This document shows positions 25,573 through 34,344 of a stretch of 64,000 bases of DNA, piece by piece; position 1 is the first letter of the stretch; the number at the start of each line of letters is the position of its first letter. The notes beneath the pieces were generated by a model. That model made no database searches, was not told the DNA's origin, and saw only the letters and a list, made by a program, of their open reading frames with translations. The stretch is from NCBI RefSeq assembly GCF_004521915.1, contig NZ_SDKD01000005.1, forward strand, positions 1 through 64,000, read 5' to 3'. A program made the position numbers and the translations under genes. This DNA comes from Brevibacillus migulae. GTDB taxonomy: Bacteria; Bacillota; Bacilli; Brevibacillales; Brevibacillaceae.

Positions 25573-27336
25573 TTATTTATGAGGAAAATATTCGCGCCAG
25601 CGTTCCGATACCAGACGATCGATGTCTGGATGGGTCTCGACTTCATCTGGATAAAACGGCTTCATCCGCGCATCGATCAGCAGAGGTCCTTCGTAGCGAA
25701 TCTTGTTGCGCACAATGGACGACTTGGCATACAGATCATGGGCTGGGTCGAACCGGGTAAAGACCGTCCAGAGGAAACTGCTTTGCGATTGCGCGATGGA
25801 TGCATCATCGACCAGGCAGATCATCGGCCATTCCTGGAGATGTTCATTCACGTAAGAAACCAGCGTTTCCGCAAATTCGGGATGCTCTTCGTATGACGGA
25901 CCGCTGATGACCAGACAACCGCCGCAATAGGCTTTTGCATCCTTGATGCCAGGAATCGTCCCGCCGCGATATTCACGAGGAAGTTCTCTGACAGGTTCGC
26001 CAATTCCGAGCATGATACCCTTGCTGCCGTGATTCAGCTTGCGTCCGGTATAGTCGAGCGTATCATTGGAAGTATCATTGACGATCAGCAAATCACGTTC
26101 AGGCTGGAAGCGAGCTAATACCGTCTCCAGCAGCTGCGAAAATTGCGACAGGTCGGTCGGCACATCGGTCAGCATCAGGAATTTCGTCAAGGTAAGCTGT
26201 CCCTCGCCCATGATCCGGAAAGCATGGGCCATCGCTTCCCGATAGTAGCTTTCCCGCACTACCGCGCCAGCAAGTGCATGGAATCCGGTTTCCCCATACG
26301 TCCACAGCGATTTCAAACCAGGCATGACGACAGGGAAGAGCGGGGACAGGAGGCTCTGCATGTAATCGCCGATATAAAAATCTTCCTGCCGTGGTTTTCC
26401 GACGACTGTCGCCGGATAGATCGCGTCTTTTCGGTGCCACATCTGCTTGATATGAAAAACAGGGAAATCGTGAGCCCAGGAATAATAGCCGAAATGGTCG
26501 CCAAAGGGACCTTCAGGGCGGCGTTCATGAGGAGGCACGATGCCGCCAAACACAAATTCAGCTTCAGCCACGATCTTATGCGGGTGATTCGCGACCTCTG
26601 TCATGGCCAGTTTATCGCCCATGAGCAGAGAAGCGAAGACGAGCTCTGGTACCATTTCCGGAAGCGGAGCAATGGCAGAGACGATCAGAGCCGGTGGGCC
26701 GCCGATCGTAAGTGTGACAGGCAGCGCCTGATTGCGCCGTTCTGCTTCATAATAATGGAACCCGCCGCCTTTTTGGATTTGCCAATGGATCCCGGTGGTT
26801 TGTTTATCGTACAGTTGAATCCGGTACATGCCCAGATTATGCTCTTTTGTATCCGGATGCTCGGTGTAGACCAGCGGTAATGTCACAAAAGGACCGCCAT
26901 CCAGATGCCAGCTGGTCAGCGCAGGCAATTGGGTGATGTCCACATCCGTGGTAGAGATTTGGGTGACCGGGGCGCGTGAGCCAGGTACGGTTTTCGTTCC
27001 GGTACGCGCTACATTCAGTAACGGCTCGCGCATCTCCCACAGAGCGGAGAGCTTGGGTGGCATCAGCTTGTCCAAGCCATGCACCAGTTGACGAACAGTC
27101 TCCTCCGGCTTTGGACCAAACGCCATATTTACGCGTTCCACGGTCCCGAATAAATTGGTCACGACGGGAAAGGATTTCCCCTTCACATTGGTAAACAACA
27201 GGGCCGGGCCTTCTTCGGCAATCACGCGGCGGTGGATTTCCGCCAGCTCGAGGTGTGGATCGACCGGTGCTTCTATCACAGTAAGCTGTCCTTCACGACG
27301 CAGCTGCTCGATGAAGGAACGTAAATTAGTATGCAT
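25573..27336 (-). CDS. UbiD-family prenylated-FMN decarboxylase
   Basis: UbiD enzymes reversibly decarboxylate aromatic or alpha,beta-unsaturated acids using prenylated FMN. The 587-residue protein begins LRSFIEQLRREGQLTVIEAPVDPHLE and has GIHWQIQKGGGFHY in the cofactor region. It carries the catalytic-Glu motif RRPEGPFGDHFGYYS. It is about 90-110 residues longer than E. coli UbiD or BsdC, with the extra length toward the C-terminus. No UbiX-like prenyltransferase gene is nearby, so the cofactor must come from elsewhere. It is divergent from a sensor kinase. A menaquinone-pathway or aromatic-acid role is not decidable. Start: AGAGGTGA upstream. Confidence 0.87.
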   Translation of the reverse strand: MHTNLRSFIEQLRREGQLTVIEAPVDPHLELAEIHRRVIAEEGPALLFTNVKGKSFPVVTNLFGTVERVNMAFGPKPEETVRQLVHGLDKLMPPKLSALWEMREPLLNVARTGTKTVPGSRAPVTQISTTDVDITQLPALTSWHLDGGPFVTLPLVYTEHPDTKEHNLGMYRIQLYDKQTTGIHWQIQKGGGFHYYEAERRNQALPVTLTIGGPPALIVSAIAPLPEMVPELVFASLLMGDKLAMTEVANHPHKIVAEAEFVFGGIVPPHERRPEGPFGDHFGYYSWAHDFPVFHIKQMWHRKDAIYPATVVGKPRQEDFYIGDYMQSLLSPLFPVVMPGLKSLWTYGETGFHALAGAVVRESYYREAMAHAFRIMGEGQLTLTKFLMLTDVPTDLSQFSQLLETVLARFQPERDLLIVNDTSNDTLDYTGRKLNHGSKGIMLGIGEPVRELPREYRGGTIPGIKDAKAYCGGCLVISGPSYEEHPEFAETLVSYVNEHLQEWPMICLVDDASIAQSQSSFLWTVFTRFDPAHDLYAKSSIVRNKIRYEGPLLIDARMKPFYPDEVETHPDIDRLVSERWREYFPHK

Positions 27337-27488
27337 ACGAAAAAGTCACCTCTGTCATACATTTCATCCCTTCTACTCTACACGAACACTCTCACTACTT
27401 CTAGTTTTTCTTTTCTTATGGGCATTCGATGAGCTAGTATGTAACTATTATGTATGCGCTTTATCGATGGAAGGGAGGGTCTGAGGGA

Positions 27489-29096
27489 ATGAGGCATAAA
27501 CGTTTGACACTGCAAAGCAGAATGATTCTGCTCTTAACCTTTCTCATAGTCGGGATTATTGGGGCCATTGGCATGATTTTTTATACCATCATAGCGAATT
27601 CGATTGAAGAACAGGTAGGAAAGAGGGCGCTCCAAGTCGCCAAAATCGTGGCAACCATGCCGCAGGTGAAGGGAGCCATGTATACGAACAATCCATCTGC
27701 GATCCTGCAGCCGATCGCGGAGACGGTACGCATACAAACGGAAGCCGAATATGTCGTGATCGGCGATAAAAACGGGATCCGATACGCTCATCCGGTGCCA
27801 AGCCGCATCGGGAAGTCCATGGTGGGGGGCGATAACGATCTCGCCCTTCTCCATGGGAAATCCTACGTCTCCAAGGCCGTCGGCAGTCTGGGGCCATCTC
27901 TGCGCGGGAAGGTTCCCATTTTTGACGATACGGGCAAAGTCATTGGAATCGTGTCTGTCGGGTTCCTGCTCGAGGACATCTCTTCAGCCATCGCGGAATA
28001 CCGGGAAAAGGTCATCTTTGTCGTCATCGTGTCGGTTCTGTTCGGCATTCTCGGAGCCATTTGGTTGAGCAGACGGCTGAAACGCGCCATCTTTGGCTTG
28101 GAGCCGGAAGAAATCGGGGCGTTATTTGTGGAGCGCAATGCAATCCTGGAATCCGTCCGCGAGGGAATCATTGCGATCAACCGTCATGGGCGGATCACGA
28201 TGGCGAATAAGGCCGCGACCAACATTTTGGGGCTGCCTTCAAAAGATGCCATTCTCAATCATCCGATTGTCGAGTGGATTCCGGATACGAAAATGGAGGA
28301 AGTGCTCAAGACAGGCGAACAGCAGCTGGATCGTGAATCGACCATCGCAGGAAAAGAAATCCTGGCCAACCGAGTCCCGATCAAAGTCGATGGACAAGTG
28401 ATCGGGGTCGTGAGCAGCTTCCGGACCAAGTCCGAGCTGGATCGATTGACGGAAGAGCTGTCACAAGCAAAGCGGTATGGAGAAGCACTGCGAGCGCAAA
28501 CGCATGAGTTTCACAACCTGCTTTATACCATCTCGGGCTTGCTGCAGCTGGGATCGATCCAGGAAGCGATTGAACTGATTACGACCGAGACATCGTCCCA
28601 GCAAGAATTTATCGGATTCCTGGCCAAGCAGATCCCGGATCCGCTGATTGGGGCTATGCTTATCGGGATGCATAACCGGGCAAGGGAACTGAAAATCGAC
28701 TTTGCCGTGCAGTCAGACAGCCAATTGGGCCAATTACCCCTGGCGATTGACCGGCAGCAGATTCTCATCATAATGGGAAATCTCATACAGAATGCATTTG
28801 AAGCGGTCGGGGCCGCCAAATCGGAGGAAAAGCGGGTAGAGTGCTACTTGTCCGATCGGGGAGAAGACGTGCTGATCGAAGTAGAGGACTCCGGAAATGG
28901 CGTGCAGGAAGCGTTGAAGGAACAGATTTTTCAGTACGGATTTTCCACAAAATCGGGGGACGACCGGGGTATCGGTTTGGCAAAGGTAAAGACGATGGTC
29001 GAGGAAATGGGCGGATACATTCTTGTCGGGGAAAGTGAACTCGGAGGAGCTTTGTTTACCATTTCCATTCCAAAGGGAGGAAAAGGGACGAAATGA
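27489..29096 (+). CDS. Sensor histidine kinase, CitA/DcuS family
   Basis: This 535-residue membrane sensor has TM1 near residues 9-32, an extracytoplasmic sCache/PDC domain of about 135 residues, TM2 (VIFVVIVSVLFGILGAIWLS), and a cytoplasmic PAS domain (ILESVREGIIAINRHGRITMAN). The His box is AQTHEFHNLLYTISGLLQLG, and the HATPase has N, G1 (VEDSGNGV) and G2 (DDRGIGLAKVK) boxes. The family senses citrate and C4-dicarboxylates. It overlaps the response regulator by 4 bases and lies just before tctCBA, so it probably induces that transporter. The start at 27489 has GGAAGGGAGGG; an in-frame ATG at 27450 is weaker. Confidence 0.9.
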   Translation: MRHKRLTLQSRMILLLTFLIVGIIGAIGMIFYTIIANSIEEQVGKRALQVAKIVATMPQVKGAMYTNNPSAILQPIAETVRIQTEAEYVVIGDKNGIRYAHPVPSRIGKSMVGGDNDLALLHGKSYVSKAVGSLGPSLRGKVPIFDDTGKVIGIVSVGFLLEDISSAIAEYREKVIFVVIVSVLFGILGAIWLSRRLKRAIFGLEPEEIGALFVERNAILESVREGIIAINRHGRITMANKAATNILGLPSKDAILNHPIVEWIPDTKMEEVLKTGEQQLDRESTIAGKEILANRVPIKVDGQVIGVVSSFRTKSELDRLTEELSQAKRYGEALRAQTHEFHNLLYTISGLLQLGSIQEAIELITTETSSQQEFIGFLAKQIPDPLIGAMLIGMHNRARELKIDFAVQSDSQLGQLPLAIDRQQILIIMGNLIQNAFEAVGAAKSEEKRVECYLSDRGEDVLIEVEDSGNGVQEALKEQIFQYGFSTKSGDDRGIGLAKVKTMVEEMGGYILVGESELGGALFTISIPKGGKGTK

Positions 29097-29794
29097 GAAA
29101 AATCGAGGTTTTTATCGTTGAGGATGATCTGCGGATTATCGATATCAACCGCAAGTTTTTGGAACGAATCGAAGGCTTCTCGGTCATTGCCACGGCTACA
29201 AATGGCGCAGAAGCGAAAGAGCTGCTCAGCGTCAGTCAGCCGGATCTCATCCTGCTTGACGTCTATTTGCCGGACATGCAGGGGATCGATCTGGTATGGC
29301 ATATCCGCCAGCATTATCGGGATGTGGACATCGTCATGATCACCGCTGCCAAAGAAATCGAGATGGTCTATGAAGCGATGCGCGGCGGCGTGTATGACTA
29401 TATCGTCAAACCGTTGATCTTCGAGAGATTCCGTGAACGCATGGAAAGCTATCGGTCATATTTTTGGCAAAAAGCAAAAACAGGCACCGTCGAGCAGGAA
29501 GAGATCGACCGCTTGATGGGACGGGGATTTCAGCCGGCGAAGCAAAAAGAAGCAGCTATGTATATGCCGAAGGGGATTGACCAATTAACGTTGGACAAGG
29601 TAACCGCAGCGTTGGATCAGTATGACGAACAGGGGATTACCGCCGAAGAATTAGGAAAAATGATTGGCGCCAGCAGAACGACAGCCCGGCGTTATCTGGA
29701 ATATTTGGTGGAGATCGGTCACGTCCGCGCAGATTTGGTCTATGGCACAGTGGGACGGCCAGAGCGGAAATACAAAAGCTTGCCGAAAGTGTGA
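29093..29794 (+). CDS. Response regulator, CitT/DcuR family
   Basis: This 233-residue response regulator is the partner of the kinase. The receiver domain has VEDDLRI, phospho-acceptor Asp in PDLILLDVYLPDMQG, then MITAAKE and YIVKPL. A C-terminal helix-turn-helix (ITAEELGKMIGASRTTARRYLEYLVEIGHV) follows, ending GTVGRPERKYK as in CitT/DctR. Its ATG overlaps the kinase stop. The 138-base gap downstream, before tctC, holds several ATGTG-like repeats that may be its sites. Confidence 0.9.
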   Translation: MRKIEVFIVEDDLRIIDINRKFLERIEGFSVIATATNGAEAKELLSVSQPDLILLDVYLPDMQGIDLVWHIRQHYRDVDIVMITAAKEIEMVYEAMRGGVYDYIVKPLIFERFRERMESYRSYFWQKAKTGTVEQEEIDRLMGRGFQPAKQKEAAMYMPKGIDQLTLDKVTAALDQYDEQGITAEELGKMIGASRTTARRYLEYLVEIGHVRADLVYGTVGRPERKYKSLPKV

Positions 29795-29797
29795 CGA

Positions 29798-29852
29798 ACA
29801 TGTGAACTTTATGAACAAAATGTGCGAAATGTCACTAATAAGGCTTATGTGC
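29798..29852. promoter_or_regulatory. Repeated ATGTG-like elements upstream of tctC
   Basis: Four related elements, CATGTGAAC, AATGTGCG, AATGTCAC and TTATGTGC, occur within 55 bases between the response regulator and the binding-protein gene. They are candidates for response-regulator binding before the tctCBA promoter; judged by eye only. Confidence 0.3.
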
Positions 29853-29932
29853 AAAAACTATATTTCCTCAAAGCAACATGATACCTTTATCTCACAAAGA
29901 TGAATGCGCTTTCAAAAAAGGGGGAAATCGAG

Positions 29933-30973
29933 ATGAAAAAGAAAAGTTTGCTCATGGCCTTATCGACTTTCGTACTGCTTAGCCTGACTGCCTGTGGCGG
30001 CGGCGGCGGAAATGCTGGCGGCAGCCAATCGCAAACCGCAAGCACTTCCGGCGGCTCCACTTACCCGGAAAAACCATTGATCATGGTAGCTCCGTCCGGT
30101 GCAGGCGGCGGCTGGGATAAAACCGCACGCTCTGTCAGCAAAGTATTGATGGAAGCGAAGCTGGTGGATCAGACCATCACGGTAGAGAACAAACCCGGCG
30201 GCGGCGGTGTCGTTTTCCTTTCCGAATATGCGACCAAGGATAAGGGAAATGCCTACAAGCTGTTTGTAAGCTCTCCTCCGATTTTGATCAACAATAACAA
30301 AAAAGAAGGAAACAGCCCGTTTGGCTACCGTGAAGTAACGCCTTTGGCGCAATTGACGAAAGATTTCGGCGCTTTGGTTGTGAAAGCGGATTCACCCTAT
30401 AAAGATCTGAAAGGTTTGCTGGATGCGATCAAAGCGGATCCAAGCTCCATTACCGTAGCGGGCGGTTCGGCGCCAGGTTCCATGGACCACTTGATCGCAG
30501 TGCTTCCTGCAGCGAAATATGGCATCGATCCGAAAAGCGTGAAGTACGTATCTTATGATGGCGGCGGCGAGGCGATCGCTGCACTGCTTGGCGGCAACGC
30601 AGACATGATTGCGACCGATGCTTCCAGCGTGGGCGAATACTTGAAAGCTGGAAAAGTCCGCGTACTGGGCGTGACTTCGGCAGAAAGACTTGGCGGCGAT
30701 TTGAAAGATGTGCCAACAGTAAAAGAGCAAGGAATCGATGCAGATTTCACGATTTGGCGCGGTATCTTTGGTCCAGCAGATATGCCAGCTGATGCCAAAA
30801 AATATTGGGACGAAAAATTAAAAGCGCTTTCCGAGTCGGAAGCATGGAAAAAGGAACTGGCTGCGAATGCATGGGAAAGTGAATACAAAGACTCAGCTGC
30901 CTTCACCGCCTTCCTCGATGAACAAGACAAATTGGTGAAAGAGCTTCTGGCATCTCTCGGGATGGCCAAGTAA
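29933..30973 (+). CDS. tctC: Tripartite tricarboxylate transporter binding lipoprotein TctC
   Basis: This 346-residue lipoprotein captures a tri- or dicarboxylate outside the membrane for TctAB. The lipobox SLTAC has the lipid-modified Cys at 21, followed by a Gly/Ser linker. The mature part opens YPEKPLIMVAPSGAGGGWDKTAR, the usual TctC ligand-binding start, and contains NKPGGGGVVFLSEY and ITVAGGSAPGSMDHL. The ATG at 29933 has AAGGGGGAAA; the earlier in-frame ATG at 29900 would disrupt the signal peptide. It is the first transporter gene and is followed by a stem-loop that may give it higher expression. Confidence 0.9.
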   Translation: MKKKSLLMALSTFVLLSLTACGGGGGNAGGSQSQTASTSGGSTYPEKPLIMVAPSGAGGGWDKTARSVSKVLMEAKLVDQTITVENKPGGGGVVFLSEYATKDKGNAYKLFVSSPPILINNNKKEGNSPFGYREVTPLAQLTKDFGALVVKADSPYKDLKGLLDAIKADPSSITVAGGSAPGSMDHLIAVLPAAKYGIDPKSVKYVSYDGGGEAIAALLGGNADMIATDASSVGEYLKAGKVRVLGVTSAERLGGDLKDVPTVKEQGIDADFTIWRGIFGPADMPADAKKYWDEKLKALSESEAWKKELAANAWESEYKDSAAFTAFLDEQDKLVKELLASLGMAK

Positions 30974-30980
30974 GGAACGA

Positions 30981-30999
30981 GGAGAGGGCTTCCCTCTCC
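30981..30999 (+). terminator. Intercistronic stem-loop between tctC and tctB
   Basis: GGAGAGGG-CTT-CCCTCTCC is a perfect 8-bp stem with a 3-base loop, 8 bases after the tctC stop, followed by TTCCTTGTTT. It probably acts as a partial terminator or 3' stabiliser that raises binding protein over membrane subunits. Confidence 0.55.
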
Positions 31000-31042
31000 T
31001 TCCTTGTTTCCAAACACTTCTATTGTAGGAGGGGAGAGAAAG

Positions 31043-31501
31043 ATGAACAAGACGTTTGACCGTTATGCGAGTGTTGTCTTCGCAGCGATTGGCGCTTTTT
31101 TTGTAGTCAGCAGCAGAACCATCGCGGAAAGCGCGTATGGTAGTCAGGTGGGGCCGAATCTGTTTCCGCTCATTTTGGGGATCATCTTAATTCTTCTCAG
31201 CGCCAGATTGATGTTTGAGACGCGCAGTTATCAGCAAAAGGAAAAAGAGGAGGCCCCTCATAATCTCAAGCGTTTCTTGATCATGGTGTTTGCGACATTA
31301 TTGTACGCCTTCTTCCTGGAGGATATCGGCTATATCATCAGCACTTCTATCTTCTTATTTGTAGGTTTTCAGGTGATGGGGAACAAAACATGGTGGAAAT
31401 CGGCTCTCGTTGCCGTACTTTTCACGGGTGCGGTATACGGCCTGTACGTAGAAATTTTAGAGGGCTCGCTGCCAGGTTGGCCAACCTGGTTTGGCCTGTA
31501 A
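31043..31501 (+). CDS. tctB: Tripartite tricarboxylate transporter small membrane subunit TctB
   Basis: This 152-residue, four-TM subunit has the hallmark YGSQVGPNLFPLILGIILILLSARL after TM1, then TM segments around FLIMVFATLLYAFFLEDIGYIIST and ALVAVLFTGAVYGLYVEIL. TctB stabilises or assists the TctA channel. AGGAGGGGAGAG lies before this ATG; an upstream ATG at 31004 is inside the intercistronic stem-loop region. It lies 13 bases before tctA. Confidence 0.88.
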   Translation: MNKTFDRYASVVFAAIGAFFVVSSRTIAESAYGSQVGPNLFPLILGIILILLSARLMFETRSYQQKEKEEAPHNLKRFLIMVFATLLYAFFLEDIGYIISTSIFLFVGFQVMGNKTWWKSALVAVLFTGAVYGLYVEILEGSLPGWPTWFGL

Positions 31502-31514
31502 GGGAGGGTACAAC

Positions 31515-33041
31515 ATGTCAGCATTACAATATTTGAGCGATGGCTTTCTGTTAGCCCTCCAATGGCATAATCTCCTGTATGCGTTTATCGGTGTATTGAT
31601 CGGTACGGCTGTAGGTGTCCTTCCGGGGATTGGACCAATGAGTGGAGTGGCCTTGTTGCTTCCTGTTACTTCTTCTTTGACGAGCGGGTCCTCCCCTGAG
31701 GAAGCGGCAGCGAGTGCCATCATCCTGTTGGCAGGTGTTTATTACGGTGCCATGTACGGTGGATCGACCACGTCCATTTTGTTGAATACACCGGGAGAAT
31801 CCTCCTCGGTGGTAACCACGTTGGACGGTTATCAGATGGCGAAACAAGGACGGGCTGGGTCGGCCTTGTCCATCGCGGCGATCGGTTCTTTCTTTGCGGG
31901 TCTGGTCGCATTGATCGCGCTTGTCTTTTTGGCACAGCCTTTGGCGGAAGTTGCACTTTCCTTTGGGCCAGCCGAGTATTTTTCTCTGATGGTGTTAGGG
32001 CTGTGCGCCGTGAGTGGTCTTGGCGGCAAGTCTATGACAAAAGCACTCATTATGACCATCTTCGGTCTGCTGTTGGCCACGATCGGGATCGACAGTGTCT
32101 CTGGGGTCTCGCGGTTTACCTTTGACATCCCGGATTTGTACCAAGGACTTGAATTTTTAACGATAGCTGTAGGTCTTTTCGCACTGGGAGAAGTATTTAA
32201 GACGATCATGGAAGACAACGGGGGGGCACAGGATATCATCCGCGTGGGACGTGTCCTGCCGACGCGTCAAGATTTGAAGGACAGTGCGGCTCCAATCGCT
32301 CGCGGCTCCGTGCTTGGCTTCTTCATCGGGGTGCTTCCCGGTGCTGGGGCAACACTAGCATCTTTCTTTTCCTACATCATGGAGAAAAAGCTGAGCAAAC
32401 ATCCAGAACGTTTCGGAAAGGGCGCGATCGAAGGCGTTGCCGGTCCAGAGTCCGCAAATAACGGTGCTTCCGGCGGCGCGATGGTTCCGCTTTTGACGCT
32501 GGGGATCCCTGGCTCCGGTACGACCGCGATCCTGATGGGTGCCCTGCTGATGTACAACGTCCAACCAGGTCCGCTGCTCTTTTCCGATCACCCGCAAGTG
32601 GCTTGGGGCTTGATTGCCAGCATGTTTATCGGCAACGTGATGCTCTTGCTGTTGAACATGCCGCTGGTGAAAGTGTTTGCAAAAATTATTGATACGCCAA
32701 GCCAATACCTGCTGCCTATGATTATCGCCATCTCCGTGTTCGGCGTATACGCTGTTCAGGTAAGCACCTTCGATTTGATTCTGCTGTTGATCTGCGGGAT
32801 TGCCGGTTATTACCTGGCGAAAAACGATTTTCCATTGGCACCGCTTGTACTGGGCCTCGTGCTCGGGCCGATGATCGAGAATAACATGAGACGGGCATTG
32901 ACCACTTCGAATGGAGACTTCATGGTCTTTATCAATAAGCCGATCTCGGCGACGTTCCTCGTGATCGCGGTGCTCTGGCTGGTCATTCCGATGCTGTTAA
33001 AAATGCGCGGCAAAAAAGTAATCATTAATGAAGAAGGATAA
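31515..33041 (+). CDS. tctA: Tripartite tricarboxylate transporter large membrane subunit TctA
   Basis: This 508-residue, about 12-TM channel subunit is of the TctA type. Repeated Gly/Pro-rich motifs mark the family: GVLPGIGPMSGVALLLP and ILLAGVYYGAMYGGSTTSIL in the first half, GVLPGAGATLASFFSY and GIPGSGTTAILMGALL in the second. It couples Na+ or H+ flow to carboxylate uptake delivered by TctC. AAGGGAGGG precedes the start. A sigma-A promoter for the next gene begins four bases after its stop. Confidence 0.92.
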   Translation: MSALQYLSDGFLLALQWHNLLYAFIGVLIGTAVGVLPGIGPMSGVALLLPVTSSLTSGSSPEEAAASAIILLAGVYYGAMYGGSTTSILLNTPGESSSVVTTLDGYQMAKQGRAGSALSIAAIGSFFAGLVALIALVFLAQPLAEVALSFGPAEYFSLMVLGLCAVSGLGGKSMTKALIMTIFGLLLATIGIDSVSGVSRFTFDIPDLYQGLEFLTIAVGLFALGEVFKTIMEDNGGAQDIIRVGRVLPTRQDLKDSAAPIARGSVLGFFIGVLPGAGATLASFFSYIMEKKLSKHPERFGKGAIEGVAGPESANNGASGGAMVPLLTLGIPGSGTTAILMGALLMYNVQPGPLLFSDHPQVAWGLIASMFIGNVMLLLLNMPLVKVFAKIIDTPSQYLLPMIIAISVFGVYAVQVSTFDLILLLICGIAGYYLAKNDFPLAPLVLGLVLGPMIENNMRRALTTSNGDFMVFINKPISATFLVIAVLWLVIPMLLKMRGKKVIINEEG

Positions 33042-33044
33042 TGC

Positions 33045-33073
33045 TTGACAGGTTTCTGCCCACTCTTTATGAT
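33045..33073 (+). promoter_or_regulatory. Sigma-A promoter of the GNAT gene
   Basis: TTGACA (33045-33050), a 17-base spacer and TATGAT (33068-33073) lie directly after the tctA stop and 39 bases before the acetyltransferase start. Confidence 0.7.
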
Positions 33074-33111
33074 TTGGTAAATATTTGCCAAGTGAAGAGA
33101 GGGTGGAAACC

Positions 33112-33702
33112 ATGTTGTCAGTGGAAGAGGTAATCTTGGAAGGAAAGATCGTACGCTTGATTCCGGTTGATCGCTCGCATGTCGAGGGGATCTGGGAGGC
33201 GGGCCGCTTTGAGGAAATTTGGCGGTTTACTTCGGATTTCATTCAGACAAAAGAGGACGCAATCCGCTATGTCGATAAGCTGTTGCAATTACGGGATGCA
33301 GGCAAGGATCTGCCTTTCACCATTATCACGAAAAAAGATAACAAAATCGTCGGCAATACACGCTTTTTGAACATTTCGCGAGATGATCAAGGCTTGGAAA
33401 TTGGCGGCACATGGCTGACTCCGAGCGTCTGGAAAACAGCGGTCAATACGGAATGCAAATGGCTGCTTTTGCGTCATTGCTTTGAGCAGCTGGGCTGTTT
33501 GCGGGTGCAAATCAAGACGGATGCCCGCAATGAGAACTCGCAGCGTGCGATCGCGCGGATTGGTGCCCAAAAAGAAGGCGTTTTGCGCAAACACATGCAC
33601 GTGCGGGATGGATATATCCGGGATACCGTCATGTTTAGCATTATTGATGAAGAGTGGCCAAGTGTTGACCGCAAGTTGAGGGAAATGCTCGACAACGCGT
33701 AA
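33112..33702 (+). CDS. GNAT-family N-acetyltransferase (RimJ/RimL-like)
   Basis: This 196-residue acetyl-CoA-dependent acetyltransferase shows LEGKIVRLIPVDRSHVEGIWEA at the N-terminus, then IVGNTRFLNISRDDQGLEIGGTWL and CLRVQIKTDARNENSQRAIARIGAQKEGVLRKHM, the RimJ/RimL-type core and acetyl-CoA loop. The target may be a protein N-terminus or a small amine; not decidable. AGAGAGGGTGG lies upstream of this ATG; the in-frame start at 33085 is only 5 bases past the predicted transcription start. Confidence 0.82.
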   Translation: MLSVEEVILEGKIVRLIPVDRSHVEGIWEAGRFEEIWRFTSDFIQTKEDAIRYVDKLLQLRDAGKDLPFTIITKKDNKIVGNTRFLNISRDDQGLEIGGTWLTPSVWKTAVNTECKWLLLRHCFEQLGCLRVQIKTDARNENSQRAIARIGAQKEGVLRKHMHVRDGYIRDTVMFSIIDEEWPSVDRKLREMLDNA

Positions 33703-33756
33703 TGGTTGAAAGTGAAAAGCCTGGATACACTACCTACTGGACAAGGAGGTGGGAGT

Positions 33757-33870
33757 ATGGGCAAAAACAACAACAGCAAGGATATGGCCAAAAACCGCGG
33801 AAAAACAGTGGATAAGAATGACCAAAACACCAATATCCGCGACTATAACAGTGCGAATAACGATCGCTAG
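33757..33870 (+). CDS. Small Asn/Lys/Asp-rich hydrophilic protein (37 aa)
   Basis: A 37-residue frame starts MGKNNNSKDMAKNRGKTV and ends with TNIRDYNSANNDR. It follows an excellent ribosome binding site (AAGGAGGTGG, 5-6 bases before ATG) and is closed by a terminator 26 bases later, so it is very likely expressed. The composition recalls small spore-associated peptides of Bacillales, but I cannot name a family. Confidence 0.6.
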   Translation: MGKNNNSKDMAKNRGKTVDKNDQNTNIRDYNSANNDR

Positions 33871-33895
33871 TTGATTCCAACGTGCGTTCGCGAAG

Positions 33896-33922
33896 AACCG
33901 TTGCTTATGGCAGCGGTTTTTT
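33896..33922 (+). terminator. Terminator after the small hydrophilic gene
   Basis: AACCGTTGC and GCAGCGGTT pair (one T-G) with a 5-base loop and end in six T. Confidence 0.75.
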
Positions 33923-34000
33923 CGTATGGGCAACATCACGTAAAAGATGAAAACCATGATATAATAGCGAAAGCTCACCAGGGAATGGAGGACAAGATAA

Positions 34001-34342
34001 ATGACAAAACCGACACAACCTTTACATAGTTCAACCGTTACGCTATCGACACAAGCCTTCCTCATCCTTTGCCGATTGTTTGACGGATGCTACGATGAGT
34101 TGAAGCAGCAAGCGGAATTACAAGCGGTCACAGAGGAAACGGCGCAGGTATTGCTGGCCAGTGTCGAACGGCTGCAAGCAGAAACGGTTCCACCCAAGCA
34201 AGTGGAACTTTCTGTCACGACGGCACAAAGCTTCTTTTTGCGCAAGCTGCTGCGTGAGATGTTTTCACGCTTGCCTCAAGAGGAGCAAGAAAGCAAAAAT
34301 GGACAATGGCTGCAAGAAGGCCTGCAAGCCCTGGGAGGATAA
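34001..34342 (+). CDS. Hypothetical helical protein
   Basis: This 113-residue protein is predicted by eye to be all helical. It has two Cys near 29-36 (FLILCRLFDGCYDELKQQAEL) and a Glu/Gln-rich remainder ending LQEGLQALGG. There is no membrane segment or known motif. ATGGAGGACAAG precedes the start. It stops 2 bases before the TenI-like gene, so the two are co-transcribed, but no role in thiamine metabolism can be read from it. Confidence 0.55.
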   Translation: MTKPTQPLHSSTVTLSTQAFLILCRLFDGCYDELKQQAELQAVTEETAQVLLASVERLQAETVPPKQVELSVTTAQSFFLRKLLREMFSRLPQEEQESKNGQWLQEGLQALGG

Positions 34343-34344
34343 GA

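Noticed and set aside
25573-26880. Antisense frames over the UbiD-family gene (e.g. 26143-26880)
   Set aside because: They are shadows of a conserved enzyme with a visible catalytic motif.
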